DNA of 64,000 bases from JBGTIS01 sp041745535 (lineage in GTDB: Bacteria; Bacteroidota; Bacteroidia; Cytophagales; Cyclobacteriaceae). The notes beneath the pieces were generated by a model. That model was given only the letters and a program-made list of their open reading frames with translations, was not told the DNA's origin and made no database searches. Location: NCBI GenBank assembly GCA_041745535.1, contig JBGTIS010000171.1, positions 41,927 to 105,926 of the forward strand. The letters are read 5' to 3'. Positions within the stretch are counted from its first letter, which is position 1. Every line of letters starts with the position of its first letter. Positions 53,301-62,193 of the stretch are shown one piece after another. A program made the position numbers and the translations under genes.

Positions 53301-54791
53301 TTACTTCGCGAGTTCCGGATCCTTTTGCTCTTCCCGCGCAATTTCTCTTTGCTTTTCCTCAAAACGGATTACCCGCTTGGCCATACCCGGAAATATAAGT
53401 CCATGAAACGGCAGCACGGCATACCAGTACAATCGGCCGGCTAATCCACGGGGTCGGAAAGTAGCCGTTTGCAGCAAATAGTGCTGCCCTTCTTCTTTAA
53501 TTACCTTAAATTCCAGCCATGCCTCGCCAGGCAATTTCATTTCGGCATATAATAATAATCGTTCTTCTTTTTTGTCAGCTACCAACACACGCCAGAAATC
53601 CAGGGCATCGCCGGCTACCAACTGGTTGCTGCTGCGCCGACCTCTTCGGAGTCCTACTCCTCCTACCAGCCGGTCTAAAAACCCACGAATTTTCCAGAGG
53701 AATCCCAGGTAATACCAGCCGCGCTTGCCACCAATACTCCAGATGTTTTCTACCACCTGTTCACGGGGTTTATCAAAGGGAACTTTCCGGATATCGTTAA
53801 AAATTCCGTATTCCGGAAGTTTCATATATTCCAGCATGTTCAGATCAATTTTGCTGCTGTTGAAGGAATCTTTCCAACTGGAAGCCACTTCATTCTGGGC
53901 AATTTTGTCGAACGCTTTTTCTACCGCCTGCCGATAGGTTAACAGTTCTATCGGTACCAGTTTTTCAATTCCTTTTTTCTTCACAATTACCTCATTCTTC
54001 ATGCTGTCGACCAGGCTTCGGGCCAGCGCGAAAGGCGTAGCGGTTACGAAATACAGCCACAGAGATGACAATCGGGGCGACAGCACCGGCACAGACAAAA
54101 TATAGCGTTTCAGTCTTCTTACTTCTGCAAATTGCAAAAGCATTTGTTTATAGGTGAGGATATCAGGTCCACCAATGTCGTAAATTTTATCAAAGGCTTC
54201 TTCTTTCAGAATTACACCTTCCAGGTACTGCAATACATTTCTGGAAGCAATAGGCTGGCACCGGGTTTTTACCCATTTTGGCGCTACCATTACCGGAAGC
54301 TTTTCTACCAGGTCGCGGATAATTTCGAAAGAGGCGCCACCGGACCCAATGATGATGGCTGCCCGCAGAATGGTAGTGGGCACAGTGCTTTTCATCAGAA
54401 TATCTTCCACATTTTTACGGGACTGTAAATGTTTAGAGAGATTTTCATCGTTCACAATTCCGCTTAAAAAAATCACCTGACGGCATTTTGTTGTTTTGAT
54501 GTGGTCGGAAAAATTCTGGGCCGACAGCTTTTCTTTCTCAGAAAAATCGGATGAGGCACCCATGGAGTGGACCAGGTAATACGCTACGTCGATATCCTGA
54601 GGCAAATTTTCCAGGGTTTCTTTTTTTAAAAGATCACCTTCGTAAAAAGAAACACTATTGACGAGCGAATCATCTACTTTAATTCTTCGCCTGTCGCGAA
54701 CCAAGCACACGATCTGATAACCCTGCCTGATCAGAATAGGCAGCAATCTCATCCCAATGTAACCATTCGCTCCGGTGAGTAATATTTTCAT
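53301..54791 (-). CDS. SDR-type NAD(P)-binding protein with C-terminal DUF2867
   Basis: 496 residues. The N-terminal part (about 1-300) is an atypical SDR/NmrA-like domain: ILLTGANGYIGMRLLPIL is the cofactor loop, with VAYYLVHSMGASSDF, VIFLSGIVND and IRDLVEKLPVMVAPKWV further on. The C-terminal part (about 330-480) matches DUF2867: VENIWSIGGKRGWYY, LWKIRGFLDRLVGGVGLRRG, DFWRVLVADKKEERLLLYAEMKLPGEAW and YWYAVLPFHGLIFPGMAKRVI, each a shorter piece of that domain. The fusion is known in many bacteria, with no firm function. It lies 60 bases upstream of the flavoprotein and could be co-transcribed with it. Confidence 0.85.
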   Translation of the reverse strand: MKILLTGANGYIGMRLLPILIRQGYQIVCLVRDRRRIKVDDSLVNSVSFYEGDLLKKETLENLPQDIDVAYYLVHSMGASSDFSEKEKLSAQNFSDHIKTTKCRQVIFLSGIVNDENLSKHLQSRKNVEDILMKSTVPTTILRAAIIIGSGGASFEIIRDLVEKLPVMVAPKWVKTRCQPIASRNVLQYLEGVILKEEAFDKIYDIGGPDILTYKQMLLQFAEVRRLKRYILSVPVLSPRLSSLWLYFVTATPFALARSLVDSMKNEVIVKKKGIEKLVPIELLTYRQAVEKAFDKIAQNEVASSWKDSFNSSKIDLNMLEYMKLPEYGIFNDIRKVPFDKPREQVVENIWSIGGKRGWYYLGFLWKIRGFLDRLVGGVGLRRGRRSSNQLVAGDALDFWRVLVADKKEERLLLYAEMKLPGEAWLEFKVIKEEGQHYLLQTATFRPRGLAGRLYWYAVLPFHGLIFPGMAKRVIRFEEKQREIAREEQKDPELAK

Positions 54792-54880
54792 GACCCTTAA
54801 ATTTTCTCTTATTGGCTGCTTTAACTAAACCCATAAGATGAAATACTGTTTTGATGAGCAGCCAAACAAAAGGCAATAAA

Positions 54881-54916
54881 AAAGCGAAACCACCTGCGCA
54901 GAGGTAATTTCGCTTT
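54881..54916 (-). terminator. Intrinsic terminator of the haloperoxidase-like gene
   Basis: Read on the minus strand, AAAGCGAAA pairs with TTTCGCTTT (54908-54916 with 54881-54889). An inner ACCT/AGGT pair strengthens the hairpin, which is followed by TTTATT. It lies 21 bases after the stop of the gene ending at 54938. This is a textbook stem plus T-run. Confidence 0.8.
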
Positions 54917-54937
54917 ACGATAAAAACCAAAAATTTA

Positions 54938-56290
54938 TTACTGCTTCGCCAGGCTTGCGTCGCTGGTATGGATTCGGCTAATTACCAGTTCTCCTACTTT
55001 CCGCCCCTGTTCCACACCGTTATTAATGGCAGGTCGATAGTGAATACCGCCGTATAATCTACTAATAGCCGCTTCCTGTGAGGCCTGTATAAACGAATCG
55101 AATGAGCGGGGCGGCAAACCATAAGCTACCTCTGTGGTATCGGTAAAGGCAAAAGATTCGCCATACATTTTGGTTAGGATTGTGGCAGCGGCTGTTGATA
55201 CTACGCTATGTCCGCTGGTATATTCCGGAAATGGAGGGGTTTGCAGCACCGGCAACCAATCGGGATCGATATACTGATTAATCACTGTTTCGGGGCGGAT
55301 AAGGTTGCTGCGGTATTTTTCGTCCCAGCAACTGATAAAACCATCAAACAAAGCCACTGAAACCAATGCATAAGATTCGGTGGTTTTAATAAAATCGGCA
55401 TTGGCTTTGCGGCAGGCAATGGCCGTAATACCTTCCCAATGCCCGCCTGGGGTTATTTTTTTAGTAGCAAACATCAGGTGGCCCTGCAGGTGCGAAACAT
55501 ACGGATTGCAATCCCAGAATTTGGCAATGGCTTCCTGATCTTCTGTTAGGTTTTTTCCGGTTTCGTACACATCCATAGCCTCTTTAAAAAAGGCATCGTC
55601 TTTTTTTGTTTTAAAAGCAGTAGGGCGTGGCGGAATAAACTGCGAAGCAGAATCTAACACAAAAGGCCTGATTTCGCTCCAATGCGGTTCAATGGCATCC
55701 ATATACGCAGGCGGAGTGGGTTTCCAACGATCACCCTGATCGGTAATTTCAAATTTAGCGAAGGTGCGTGTTTGCTTGTACATATCCTTGTCGGCCCAGG
55801 CCAGAATATGTTTGGCAACCAACTCGCCATAAGCGACAGACCGTTCGTATACCTCCTCGGGTATGCCGGCATCTTCTATCCTTTTGTATAAACTGTTTCT
55901 GTAATCATCTAAAGTTTGTTCTGAAAAAATCATGGCTTTTCCTACGGTAAGAAAAGCGTGTATACTGGCCAGTGGGTAACAGTACTCGACATTGGCTTCG
56001 GGTTTGGGAATGGGTGTAAGTCCTCGCAATTGCCCGGCCAGCGGCTGGTATTCCGGATTTTCGTTCACCATAACTTCATAGGCCGCAATGCTGGGATAAG
56101 CATAAATCCGGCTGGCTACCGGTGGTGAGAATATGTCGTGCACAATTATTTTGGTAAGCATATTCATCGATTCGTGAATAACCTCCGGATTGTACACTAT
56201 TTTTTTGTACTCGCCACTCTCCTTGTTACATCCGTAAAATACTGTCGCGATCAGCATGCTGATCAGTGCTTTGGATATACTTTTTCTCAT
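54938..56290 (-). CDS. Vanadium-dependent haloperoxidase-like lipoprotein (PAP2 superfamily)
   Basis: 450 residues from ATG 56288-56290. A lipoprotein signal (LISMLIATVFYGCNKE, cysteine at the lipobox) places it at a membrane on the periplasmic or surface side. The PAP2/vanadate pocket has motif 1 KYRSNLIRP (KxxxxxxRP), motif 2 PEYTSGHSVVS (SGH) and motif 3 SRLYGGIHYRPAINNG. Motif 3 keeps the histidine (H417) that would hold the vanadate or phosphate but has alanine (A421) where the aspartate of SRx5Hx3D is expected. It could be a haloperoxidase, an acid phosphatase, or a non-catalytic relative. It is a single gene, closed by a good terminator, with a distant promoter candidate. Confidence 0.82.
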   Translation of the reverse strand: MRKSISKALISMLIATVFYGCNKESGEYKKIVYNPEVIHESMNMLTKIIVHDIFSPPVASRIYAYPSIAAYEVMVNENPEYQPLAGQLRGLTPIPKPEANVEYCYPLASIHAFLTVGKAMIFSEQTLDDYRNSLYKRIEDAGIPEEVYERSVAYGELVAKHILAWADKDMYKQTRTFAKFEITDQGDRWKPTPPAYMDAIEPHWSEIRPFVLDSASQFIPPRPTAFKTKKDDAFFKEAMDVYETGKNLTEDQEAIAKFWDCNPYVSHLQGHLMFATKKITPGGHWEGITAIACRKANADFIKTTESYALVSVALFDGFISCWDEKYRSNLIRPETVINQYIDPDWLPVLQTPPFPEYTSGHSVVSTAAATILTKMYGESFAFTDTTEVAYGLPPRSFDSFIQASQEAAISRLYGGIHYRPAINNGVEQGRKVGELVISRIHTSDASLAKQ

Positions 56291-56608
56291 AACTTTCAAA
56301 TTTTTTTCACCAGGCGATATGCCGCGGTAAATCAGGCATTAGCGTTTCTGGTTATAGTAATTGGTTAAAATTTATATGAATTATCAAATTTCCGCAACCT
56401 CTGACTTTTTCAGTAACAGTAAAATCACCACATTTAGTTTCTCATGTTTCAAAATTTTGTAGAAACTCACAGCACTGTTCGACAATCAAGCATTTTCCGC
56501 AAAGTTAACACATTTATTGTTTACCCGATAAAATGATAAAAAACTAATACTGTTTTTGTTGCCTCGAAACAACTGCATGTATTATAAAGACTAAGTTTTT
56601 GAAACCGC
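56291..56608. other. Intergenic region between haloperoxidase-like and trehalase genes
   Basis: About 320 AT-rich bases. Minus-strand TAACTTTG at 56501-56508 fits the -7 consensus and could start the haloperoxidase transcript with a leader of about 200 bases. No matching -33 was found and no gene is seen. Confidence 0.4.
56501..56508 (-). promoter_or_regulatory. -7 promoter element candidate upstream of the haloperoxidase-like gene
   Basis: TAACTTTG on the minus strand matches TAnnTTTG exactly. It lies 210 bases before the start codon and lacks a clear upstream TTTG, so support is limited. Confidence 0.3.
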
Positions 56609-58177
56609 TTATTTTTCTTCAGATAGCAGTTTTAGCAACACACCGTTGGTCCATCCAAATCCATCCTGTAAGGCATATTCACCGCCACCAGCGTCTAGTG
56701 TAATGTCTTGTACATTGTATTTTTCTACCAGTTTGCCGGTATTTTTATAAACCCGTATGTTATTCCGTACCCACCGGTCGGCAATAATATTGGCCAGCGA
56801 TTCAAATCCATAGTTTTTCAATCCCCGGATGGTAATCCATTCCAGGGGTGGCCAGCCATTGGGCGCGTCCCACTGCTCACCAGTTGGGACGGTAGTAGAA
56901 AGTACGCCACCCGCGCTCAGGAATGTTTTTTCGGCAAAGTCAGCGATAAACCTGGATTCTTTGGGCGATACCAGTTTGAAAAACAAAGGATACAAACCGG
57001 CCAAGGAGTAAGATTTCTTTAACTGCCGGGCTACAAAGTCGTAATCGGTGTAATAATTTACCGCTGTATCCCAGCAGTATTTCCGGAGGGCCTGCTGCCG
57101 GATCTGGGCAAGTTTACGATATTTTTCCTGTAACGATTTATTACCCTGTAATTGATAGATATGCGAAAGGGTCATCTCCATATTGTATAACAACGAATTC
57201 AGGTCAACCGGTATGATTTCGGTAGTATGGATTGTAGCCAGGGTTTGTCCGTCTTTAAACCAGCGGCTGCAAAAATCCCAGCCCGACTCCGCGGCGGCAC
57301 GCAGGTGCCGGTATACTTCCGGCGCGTCACGCCCCGATTTTTTAGCCGTTTCCATATCTTCTTTATAAGCTTCCGGTCGGGGCGTAGTTTTATCGTCCCA
57401 ATACCGGTTCAGTATTTCACCGCCCTGCAATCGAACTACCCTGCGGTGCGCGGGGTTTTGTGCTGTAAGCCCTGCTTTCCCCTCCATCCAGAAGTTATAC
57501 TCTTTCAAAATGGCAGGCAGGTATTTGGTAAATATGAAATCGCCTTCTGTTTTGGCCAGGAGGCTTACCATTGAAGCAAAAAAAGGAGGCTGAGAGCGCC
57601 CCAGGTAATACGTACGATTGCCATTGGGTATAAAGCCAACTGTATCAATCAGATAAGCGAAATTATCCAGTATATGCTCGATAAGGTCGGTTTTACCTGA
57701 AACCTGTAAGCCCAACATGGTAAAGTAAGAATCCCAGTAATATACTTCACGAAAACGGCCACCAGGCACAACGTAGGGATGAGGCAGGGGTATGAGTGAG
57801 GTAGTGGTAATGGTATCGGGCTCGCGCTGTAGCACTTCCCATAACTGATTGATATGCTGTTCAACCGGTCGCGACCGGTCGCTCTCATATTCTTTTGCCT
57901 TACTTTGGGGTACTTTAAAGTTTCTTAACACAAATTCTTTCAGGTCAAATTCAGTGTTACCTACATTCTGACGGTACTCCCGCATGATTTTATCAGGAGC
58001 ATACAGGGGAATACAGTCGGGAAAAGTTTTAGAATCAGGGAAAACCGCCTGCGTTTGTACTTCTTCAAAAAGACTACCGAAAGCATCTTCAAAATTTATC
58101 TGCGCCCAGGTGGTTTTTCCGGAAGCTAATAGCAAGCATATGAAAATAAATTGTTTTATGTAAAATTTCTTTACCAT
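56609..58177 (-). CDS. treA: Periplasmic trehalase (GH37)
   Basis: 522 residues with a signal peptide (FIFICLLLASGKTTWAQ). Both GH37 signatures are present: PGGRFREVYYWDSYF (near residue 138) and QWDAPNGWPPLEW (near residue 445). The glycine-rich GGGEYALQDGFGWTNGV close to the end is also typical. It hydrolyses trehalose to two glucose molecules by an inverting mechanism, with export signalling an extracytoplasmic role in using external trehalose. The length is normal for the family. TAACTTTG at 58239-58246 (minus strand) may be its -7 element. It is divergent from the TonB receptor gene. Confidence 0.95.
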   Translation of the reverse strand: MVKKFYIKQFIFICLLLASGKTTWAQINFEDAFGSLFEEVQTQAVFPDSKTFPDCIPLYAPDKIMREYRQNVGNTEFDLKEFVLRNFKVPQSKAKEYESDRSRPVEQHINQLWEVLQREPDTITTTSLIPLPHPYVVPGGRFREVYYWDSYFTMLGLQVSGKTDLIEHILDNFAYLIDTVGFIPNGNRTYYLGRSQPPFFASMVSLLAKTEGDFIFTKYLPAILKEYNFWMEGKAGLTAQNPAHRRVVRLQGGEILNRYWDDKTTPRPEAYKEDMETAKKSGRDAPEVYRHLRAAAESGWDFCSRWFKDGQTLATIHTTEIIPVDLNSLLYNMEMTLSHIYQLQGNKSLQEKYRKLAQIRQQALRKYCWDTAVNYYTDYDFVARQLKKSYSLAGLYPLFFKLVSPKESRFIADFAEKTFLSAGGVLSTTVPTGEQWDAPNGWPPLEWITIRGLKNYGFESLANIIADRWVRNNIRVYKNTGKLVEKYNVQDITLDAGGGEYALQDGFGWTNGVLLKLLSEEK

Positions 58178-58238
58178 ATCACTTTAGTATAATTACTTAC
58201 AAATTTTTCATTAAAGCATATCCTTCTGCTTTGTTTAT

Positions 58239-58246
58239 CAAAGTTA
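58239..58246 (-). promoter_or_regulatory. -7 promoter element candidate for the trehalase gene
   Basis: TAACTTTG on the minus strand matches the TAnnTTTG consensus, 62 bases upstream of the trehalase ATG. No TTTG lies at the proper spacing. Confidence 0.35.
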
Positions 58247-58390
58247 ATTTTTCATTTTTGGTATTCCTAGCATAATAAGCAAGGTACGTTTTCTTATCTA
58301 TTTTGCCTTTACCGCAATCATCAGGTAATTTCATACTTATGACCGTTAGTAACCAACTATTTTTTATATTTTAGTGTCATTTAAAAACCT

Positions 58391-61111
58391 ATGAAATATC
58401 TTCTGACAAGTATTACCTGCCTGATATGCTGCTGTGCGCTTTACAGCCAAAGTATATTGGATATGCGCATTACCGGTCAGTTTGAGAACGTTTCGCTACA
58501 ACAGGTTATCCATACCATCGACCAGCAGTATGCTGTTGATTTTTATTATAAAGCTGCCTGGCTTCCTGAAAAAACAGTCTCCTTTCAGTTTGAAAATACC
58601 ACCCTGGCTGAGGTATTAAACCAATTACTACAAAATACCACACTTACATTTACCAGTTACAGCAACTATGCGATAATCATAGCTCCTCAAAAAGATTTAA
58701 CGCAGGAATTTACGCAGGAGTATTTTGTCCGTAAAGGTAGGCAGCAAAATTCGTCAGGACCTGCCGAATATGACATTCTTACGTTGGGCGATTCTTCCAA
58801 AACCAGTGCAACCGGAAAGGCTGAAGTTTTCGGAACCATTACCGATGCCATTACAGGTGAATATTTAGCCGGAGCCACCATTTACATATCCGATCATTCA
58901 CTTTCGGCTACTGCCAATGCGGAAGGAAAATTCCGTATGGGTCTACCCGTGGGCCTGTATCAGGCTACCGTGCAGTTTGTGGGTTATGAACCCAAAACGC
59001 AATACATCAGGGTACTTAGCAATGATGCCTGGCCCATCAGGCTGGTGCCCGAAGCATTTGAGCTGAATGAAGTGGTAATCAGAGAAAAAACCGATAACAG
59101 CAATATACAATCGGTGCAGGCAGGGATTGAAAAATTAAGTATCAATCAGATTAAACAATTACCTGCTTTTTTGGGCGAAGTGGATGTAATCAAAAGCCTG
59201 TTGACGTTACCGGGTGTGAGTACCGTAGGGGAGGGTGCCAGTGGTTTTAATGTAAGAGGCGGTACCATTGACCAGAACCTGATTATGCAGGATGAAGCCC
59301 TGGTTTTTAATTCGTCGCACGTGTTGGGCTTTTTTTCCGTGTTTAATCCCGATGCTATTAAAGAAGTGGTATTGTACAAAGGAAATATCCCCGCGCAATA
59401 TGGTGGCAGACTTTCTTCTGTGCTGGATGTAAAACTAAAGGGAAGTAATTACGATACTTTCAAGGGGCAGGGTGGCCTGGGTATTGTTTCCAGCCGGATT
59501 TTGCTGGAAGGACCCATTGTTCAGGATAAAACCGCTTTTATGATGGGTGCACGCTCTTCGTATTCCGACTGGATTTTACGCCTGATGAAAGATCCTGATC
59601 TGAAGAAGAGCGCGGCTTTTTTTTATGACCTGAATGCCAAAATTTCGCACCGGTTTAACAATAGCAGTTCGTTATCCCTTTCTTATTACCAAAGCTACGA
59701 TAACTTCCAGTATTCTGATCAGTTTGGTTATGCCTGGGGTACGCAAACTGCCAACTTTACCTGGAATCAGATCATTTCTTCTGATCTTTCTTCTTCATTT
59801 ACGGTCGTTTATGGCAATACCAACAATGAGTCGTACGATCCGGAGGGTTTTGATGCGTTTACGCTTCGGAATGGTCCTCAATATTTTAAGCTGAAAGAAA
59901 ACTTTTTCCTCACGCCTTTCGGAAACCATAAAGTGAATGCCGGGGCAGAGGCGATCCGTTATATTTCCAAACCTGAAACCCTGAATAAAAGAGGCAGCGA
60001 ATCGGGCATTGTTCCCGAAAAAATTGAAAAAGACGATGGGCAGGAACTGGCTTTTTATGTAAATGATGAATTCGATTTGGATGACCGCTTTTCATTTTCG
60101 CTTGGCCTGCGGTATTCTCTTTTTCAGCAGTTAGGTCCGGGACGTGTTTTATCATATATCCCTGGTATGCCCCGGCAGCCTGATCACATTATTGATTCTG
60201 CTTTTTACCAGGCAGGTACCATTATCAGCCAGTATCATGGATGGGAACCAAGGGTATCTATGAAAATTAGCCTTGGAGTTAATAATTCTGTAAAGCTGAG
60301 TTACAACCGCCTGTACCAATATATTCACCTGATTTCCAATACCACAGCGGCAGTGCCGGTAGACATCTGGCAGGTGAGCAACACGTATATTCCGCCCCAA
60401 TATGCCGATAATTATTCGATAGGATACTTTCAGAACCTCCGGCAAAATACCTGGGAAACCTCGCTGGAGCTTTATTACAGAAACCTGCATAATGTGGTTG
60501 AATACAAAGATTTGCCCGAATTATTACTGAACGATCACCTTGAAACGGAATTACTGAGCGGCATTGGTAAAGCGTATGGTGCGGAACTATCCATTCGTAA
60601 AGTAAGTGGTGTATTAACGGGCTGGCTATCGTATACCTATTCCCGTACTTTCAGCAAAGTAAAAGGCAATAGTACCGAAGAAACCATCAATCAGGGCGAC
60701 TGGTTTCCATCAAATTTTGACAAACCTCACAATCTGAATTTGTCGGTCAATATTAAAGCCAACAGGCGCAGTCAGTTTGCTGTTAATTTTAATTACAGCA
60801 CCGGCCGGCCCATTACGGCACCCATTGCCAATTACTTTATCGGTGCTACCGTAATTCCCCATTATTCGGCCAGAAACCGATACAGAATACCTGATTATCA
60901 TCGGCTGGATGTTTCATATACCATCGATAGCAATATTATCCGCCGCAAAAAGGTGAAGGGAAGCCTCACTTTTTCATTGTACAATGTATATGCCCGCAAT
61001 AATGCCTTTTCTGTTTTCTTCAGGCGCGACCTGCAAAGCACGGCCAGTGCCTATAAACTTTCGGTATTGGGAAGTATTTTTCCGGCGGTTACCTATAATT
61101 TTGAATTCTGA
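58391..61111 (+). CDS. TonB-dependent receptor with STN and carboxypeptidase-regulatory-like domains
   Basis: 906 residues. A signal peptide (LLTSITCLICCCALYSQS) is followed by an STN domain (about 20-100: VSLQQVIHTIDQQYAVDFYY), which in FecA-type receptors contacts an anti-sigma factor or TonB-linked regulator. A CarboxypepD_reg-like beta-sandwich covers about 145-225 (VFGTITDAITGEYLAGATIY), and the plug about 235-345 (GVSTVGEGASGFNVRGGTID, broken at GF). The rest is a 22-strand barrel ending in FPAVTYNFEF. No anti-sigma gene is adjacent. It is probably an active transporter; the substrate is unknown. The stop overlaps the next start (TGATG). Confidence 0.9.
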   Translation: MKYLLTSITCLICCCALYSQSILDMRITGQFENVSLQQVIHTIDQQYAVDFYYKAAWLPEKTVSFQFENTTLAEVLNQLLQNTTLTFTSYSNYAIIIAPQKDLTQEFTQEYFVRKGRQQNSSGPAEYDILTLGDSSKTSATGKAEVFGTITDAITGEYLAGATIYISDHSLSATANAEGKFRMGLPVGLYQATVQFVGYEPKTQYIRVLSNDAWPIRLVPEAFELNEVVIREKTDNSNIQSVQAGIEKLSINQIKQLPAFLGEVDVIKSLLTLPGVSTVGEGASGFNVRGGTIDQNLIMQDEALVFNSSHVLGFFSVFNPDAIKEVVLYKGNIPAQYGGRLSSVLDVKLKGSNYDTFKGQGGLGIVSSRILLEGPIVQDKTAFMMGARSSYSDWILRLMKDPDLKKSAAFFYDLNAKISHRFNNSSSLSLSYYQSYDNFQYSDQFGYAWGTQTANFTWNQIISSDLSSSFTVVYGNTNNESYDPEGFDAFTLRNGPQYFKLKENFFLTPFGNHKVNAGAEAIRYISKPETLNKRGSESGIVPEKIEKDDGQELAFYVNDEFDLDDRFSFSLGLRYSLFQQLGPGRVLSYIPGMPRQPDHIIDSAFYQAGTIISQYHGWEPRVSMKISLGVNNSVKLSYNRLYQYIHLISNTTAAVPVDIWQVSNTYIPPQYADNYSIGYFQNLRQNTWETSLELYYRNLHNVVEYKDLPELLLNDHLETELLSGIGKAYGAELSIRKVSGVLTGWLSYTYSRTFSKVKGNSTEETINQGDWFPSNFDKPHNLNLSVNIKANRRSQFAVNFNYSTGRPITAPIANYFIGATVIPHYSARNRYRIPDYHRLDVSYTIDSNIIRRKKVKGSLTFSLYNVYARNNAFSVFFRRDLQSTASAYKLSVLGSIFPAVTYNFEF

Positions 61112-62175
61112 TGAAAAGGGCAGCATACATACCGGAAGTATATTTCATTTTTTTGCTAGCCGGTGCTGGCTGCGTGGAAAGGTTTAACTTTACCCCAGAC
61201 GAACCTGTATCGTTGCTGGTGGTAGACGGCAGCATTCATCAGGGAGAAGGGCCTTTTTATATTAAATTAAGCCGTACTTCAGCTTTTGGCAGTGGACTTC
61301 AGCCAGAACTTGATGCCCACATTACTCTTTATAACGATCAGGGAGAAAGTGAAAGTTTCGCGGAAACTTATCCAGGCATTTATGAAGTAGGCGGGCATAT
61401 TGTAAAAGGCATTCCCGGCACTACCTATTATATTGAGATTGTTTCCGGAGAAAATATGTATCGGTCTGAACCTCAAACCATGCCCCCGGTTATTGAGGCA
61501 GACAGTGCCTATTTTGACGTAAACGTAACCTCTATGGTAGATGGGAACGGCAATATATCGGAAAGAAGACGGGTGAATGTATATGTGGATTCACCGGTTA
61601 AACAGGAAAACCATGACGCTCTGTTGCGGTGGTCTACCGATGTGAGTTATTCAGTAACCGAGCGTGTTTGCAATCCGATTAAACCACCTTCTACCTGTTA
61701 TGTTACCGACACGGTAAATACACAAAACATAATTATCTTCAACAGCGAGCGCATAGAAGCCACCCGACTTAGCCGATTTTTCCTGTTCACGCAGCCTACC
61801 GACCCTATTTATGCCTTTTACACCAGGTATTATGTAAATGTGTACCAGTATTCCCTGAACAAAGAAGCGTTTGTGTATTGGGGAAAACTACAAAAAATTG
61901 CCAATGAAAAAGGAAATATTTTTGATACGCCACCGGCTGCTGTACCAGGAAATATCTATAATATAAACAATAGCGATGAAATGGTTTTGGGTTTTTTCGA
62001 GGCCTCTACTGTCGATACCGTGCATACCAACCTGAACCGGGGCGACCTGGCTCCTTTGCCCGTACCGGAATTCTGTGGGTTTGGCGTTAATTCACAACCC
62101 AACGACCGAAATGCCTGCTGCAATTGTTTATTGTTACCTAATAGCAGCAAAGACAGGCCGGCTTACTGGGATTAA
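61111..62175 (+). CDS. DUF4249 lipoprotein
   Basis: 354 residues with a lipoprotein signal (FIFLLAGAGCVERF, lipobox cysteine near residue 20). The mature part matches DUF4249: VSLLVVDGSIHQGEGPFYIKL near the start, an Ig-like strand set (ITLYNDQGESESF, YEVGGHIVKGIPGTTYYIEI), and later cysteine-rich NDRNACCNCLLLPNSS. In Bacteroidota these proteins are usually encoded right after a TonB receptor of the type found here and are thought to work with it at the outer membrane. The start overlaps the receptor stop by one base. Confidence 0.9.
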   Translation: MKRAAYIPEVYFIFLLAGAGCVERFNFTPDEPVSLLVVDGSIHQGEGPFYIKLSRTSAFGSGLQPELDAHITLYNDQGESESFAETYPGIYEVGGHIVKGIPGTTYYIEIVSGENMYRSEPQTMPPVIEADSAYFDVNVTSMVDGNGNISERRRVNVYVDSPVKQENHDALLRWSTDVSYSVTERVCNPIKPPSTCYVTDTVNTQNIIIFNSERIEATRLSRFFLFTQPTDPIYAFYTRYYVNVYQYSLNKEAFVYWGKLQKIANEKGNIFDTPPAAVPGNIYNINNSDEMVLGFFEASTVDTVHTNLNRGDLAPLPVPEFCGFGVNSQPNDRNACCNCLLLPNSSKDRPAYWD

Positions 62176-62193
62176 AAATTTAACAACTGATTT

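Noticed and set aside
54679..54930. An 83-codon frame on the minus strand across the SDR gene start
   Set aside because: It largely overlaps the well-supported SDR-DUF2867 coding region in another frame and the terminator; regarded as a shadow frame.
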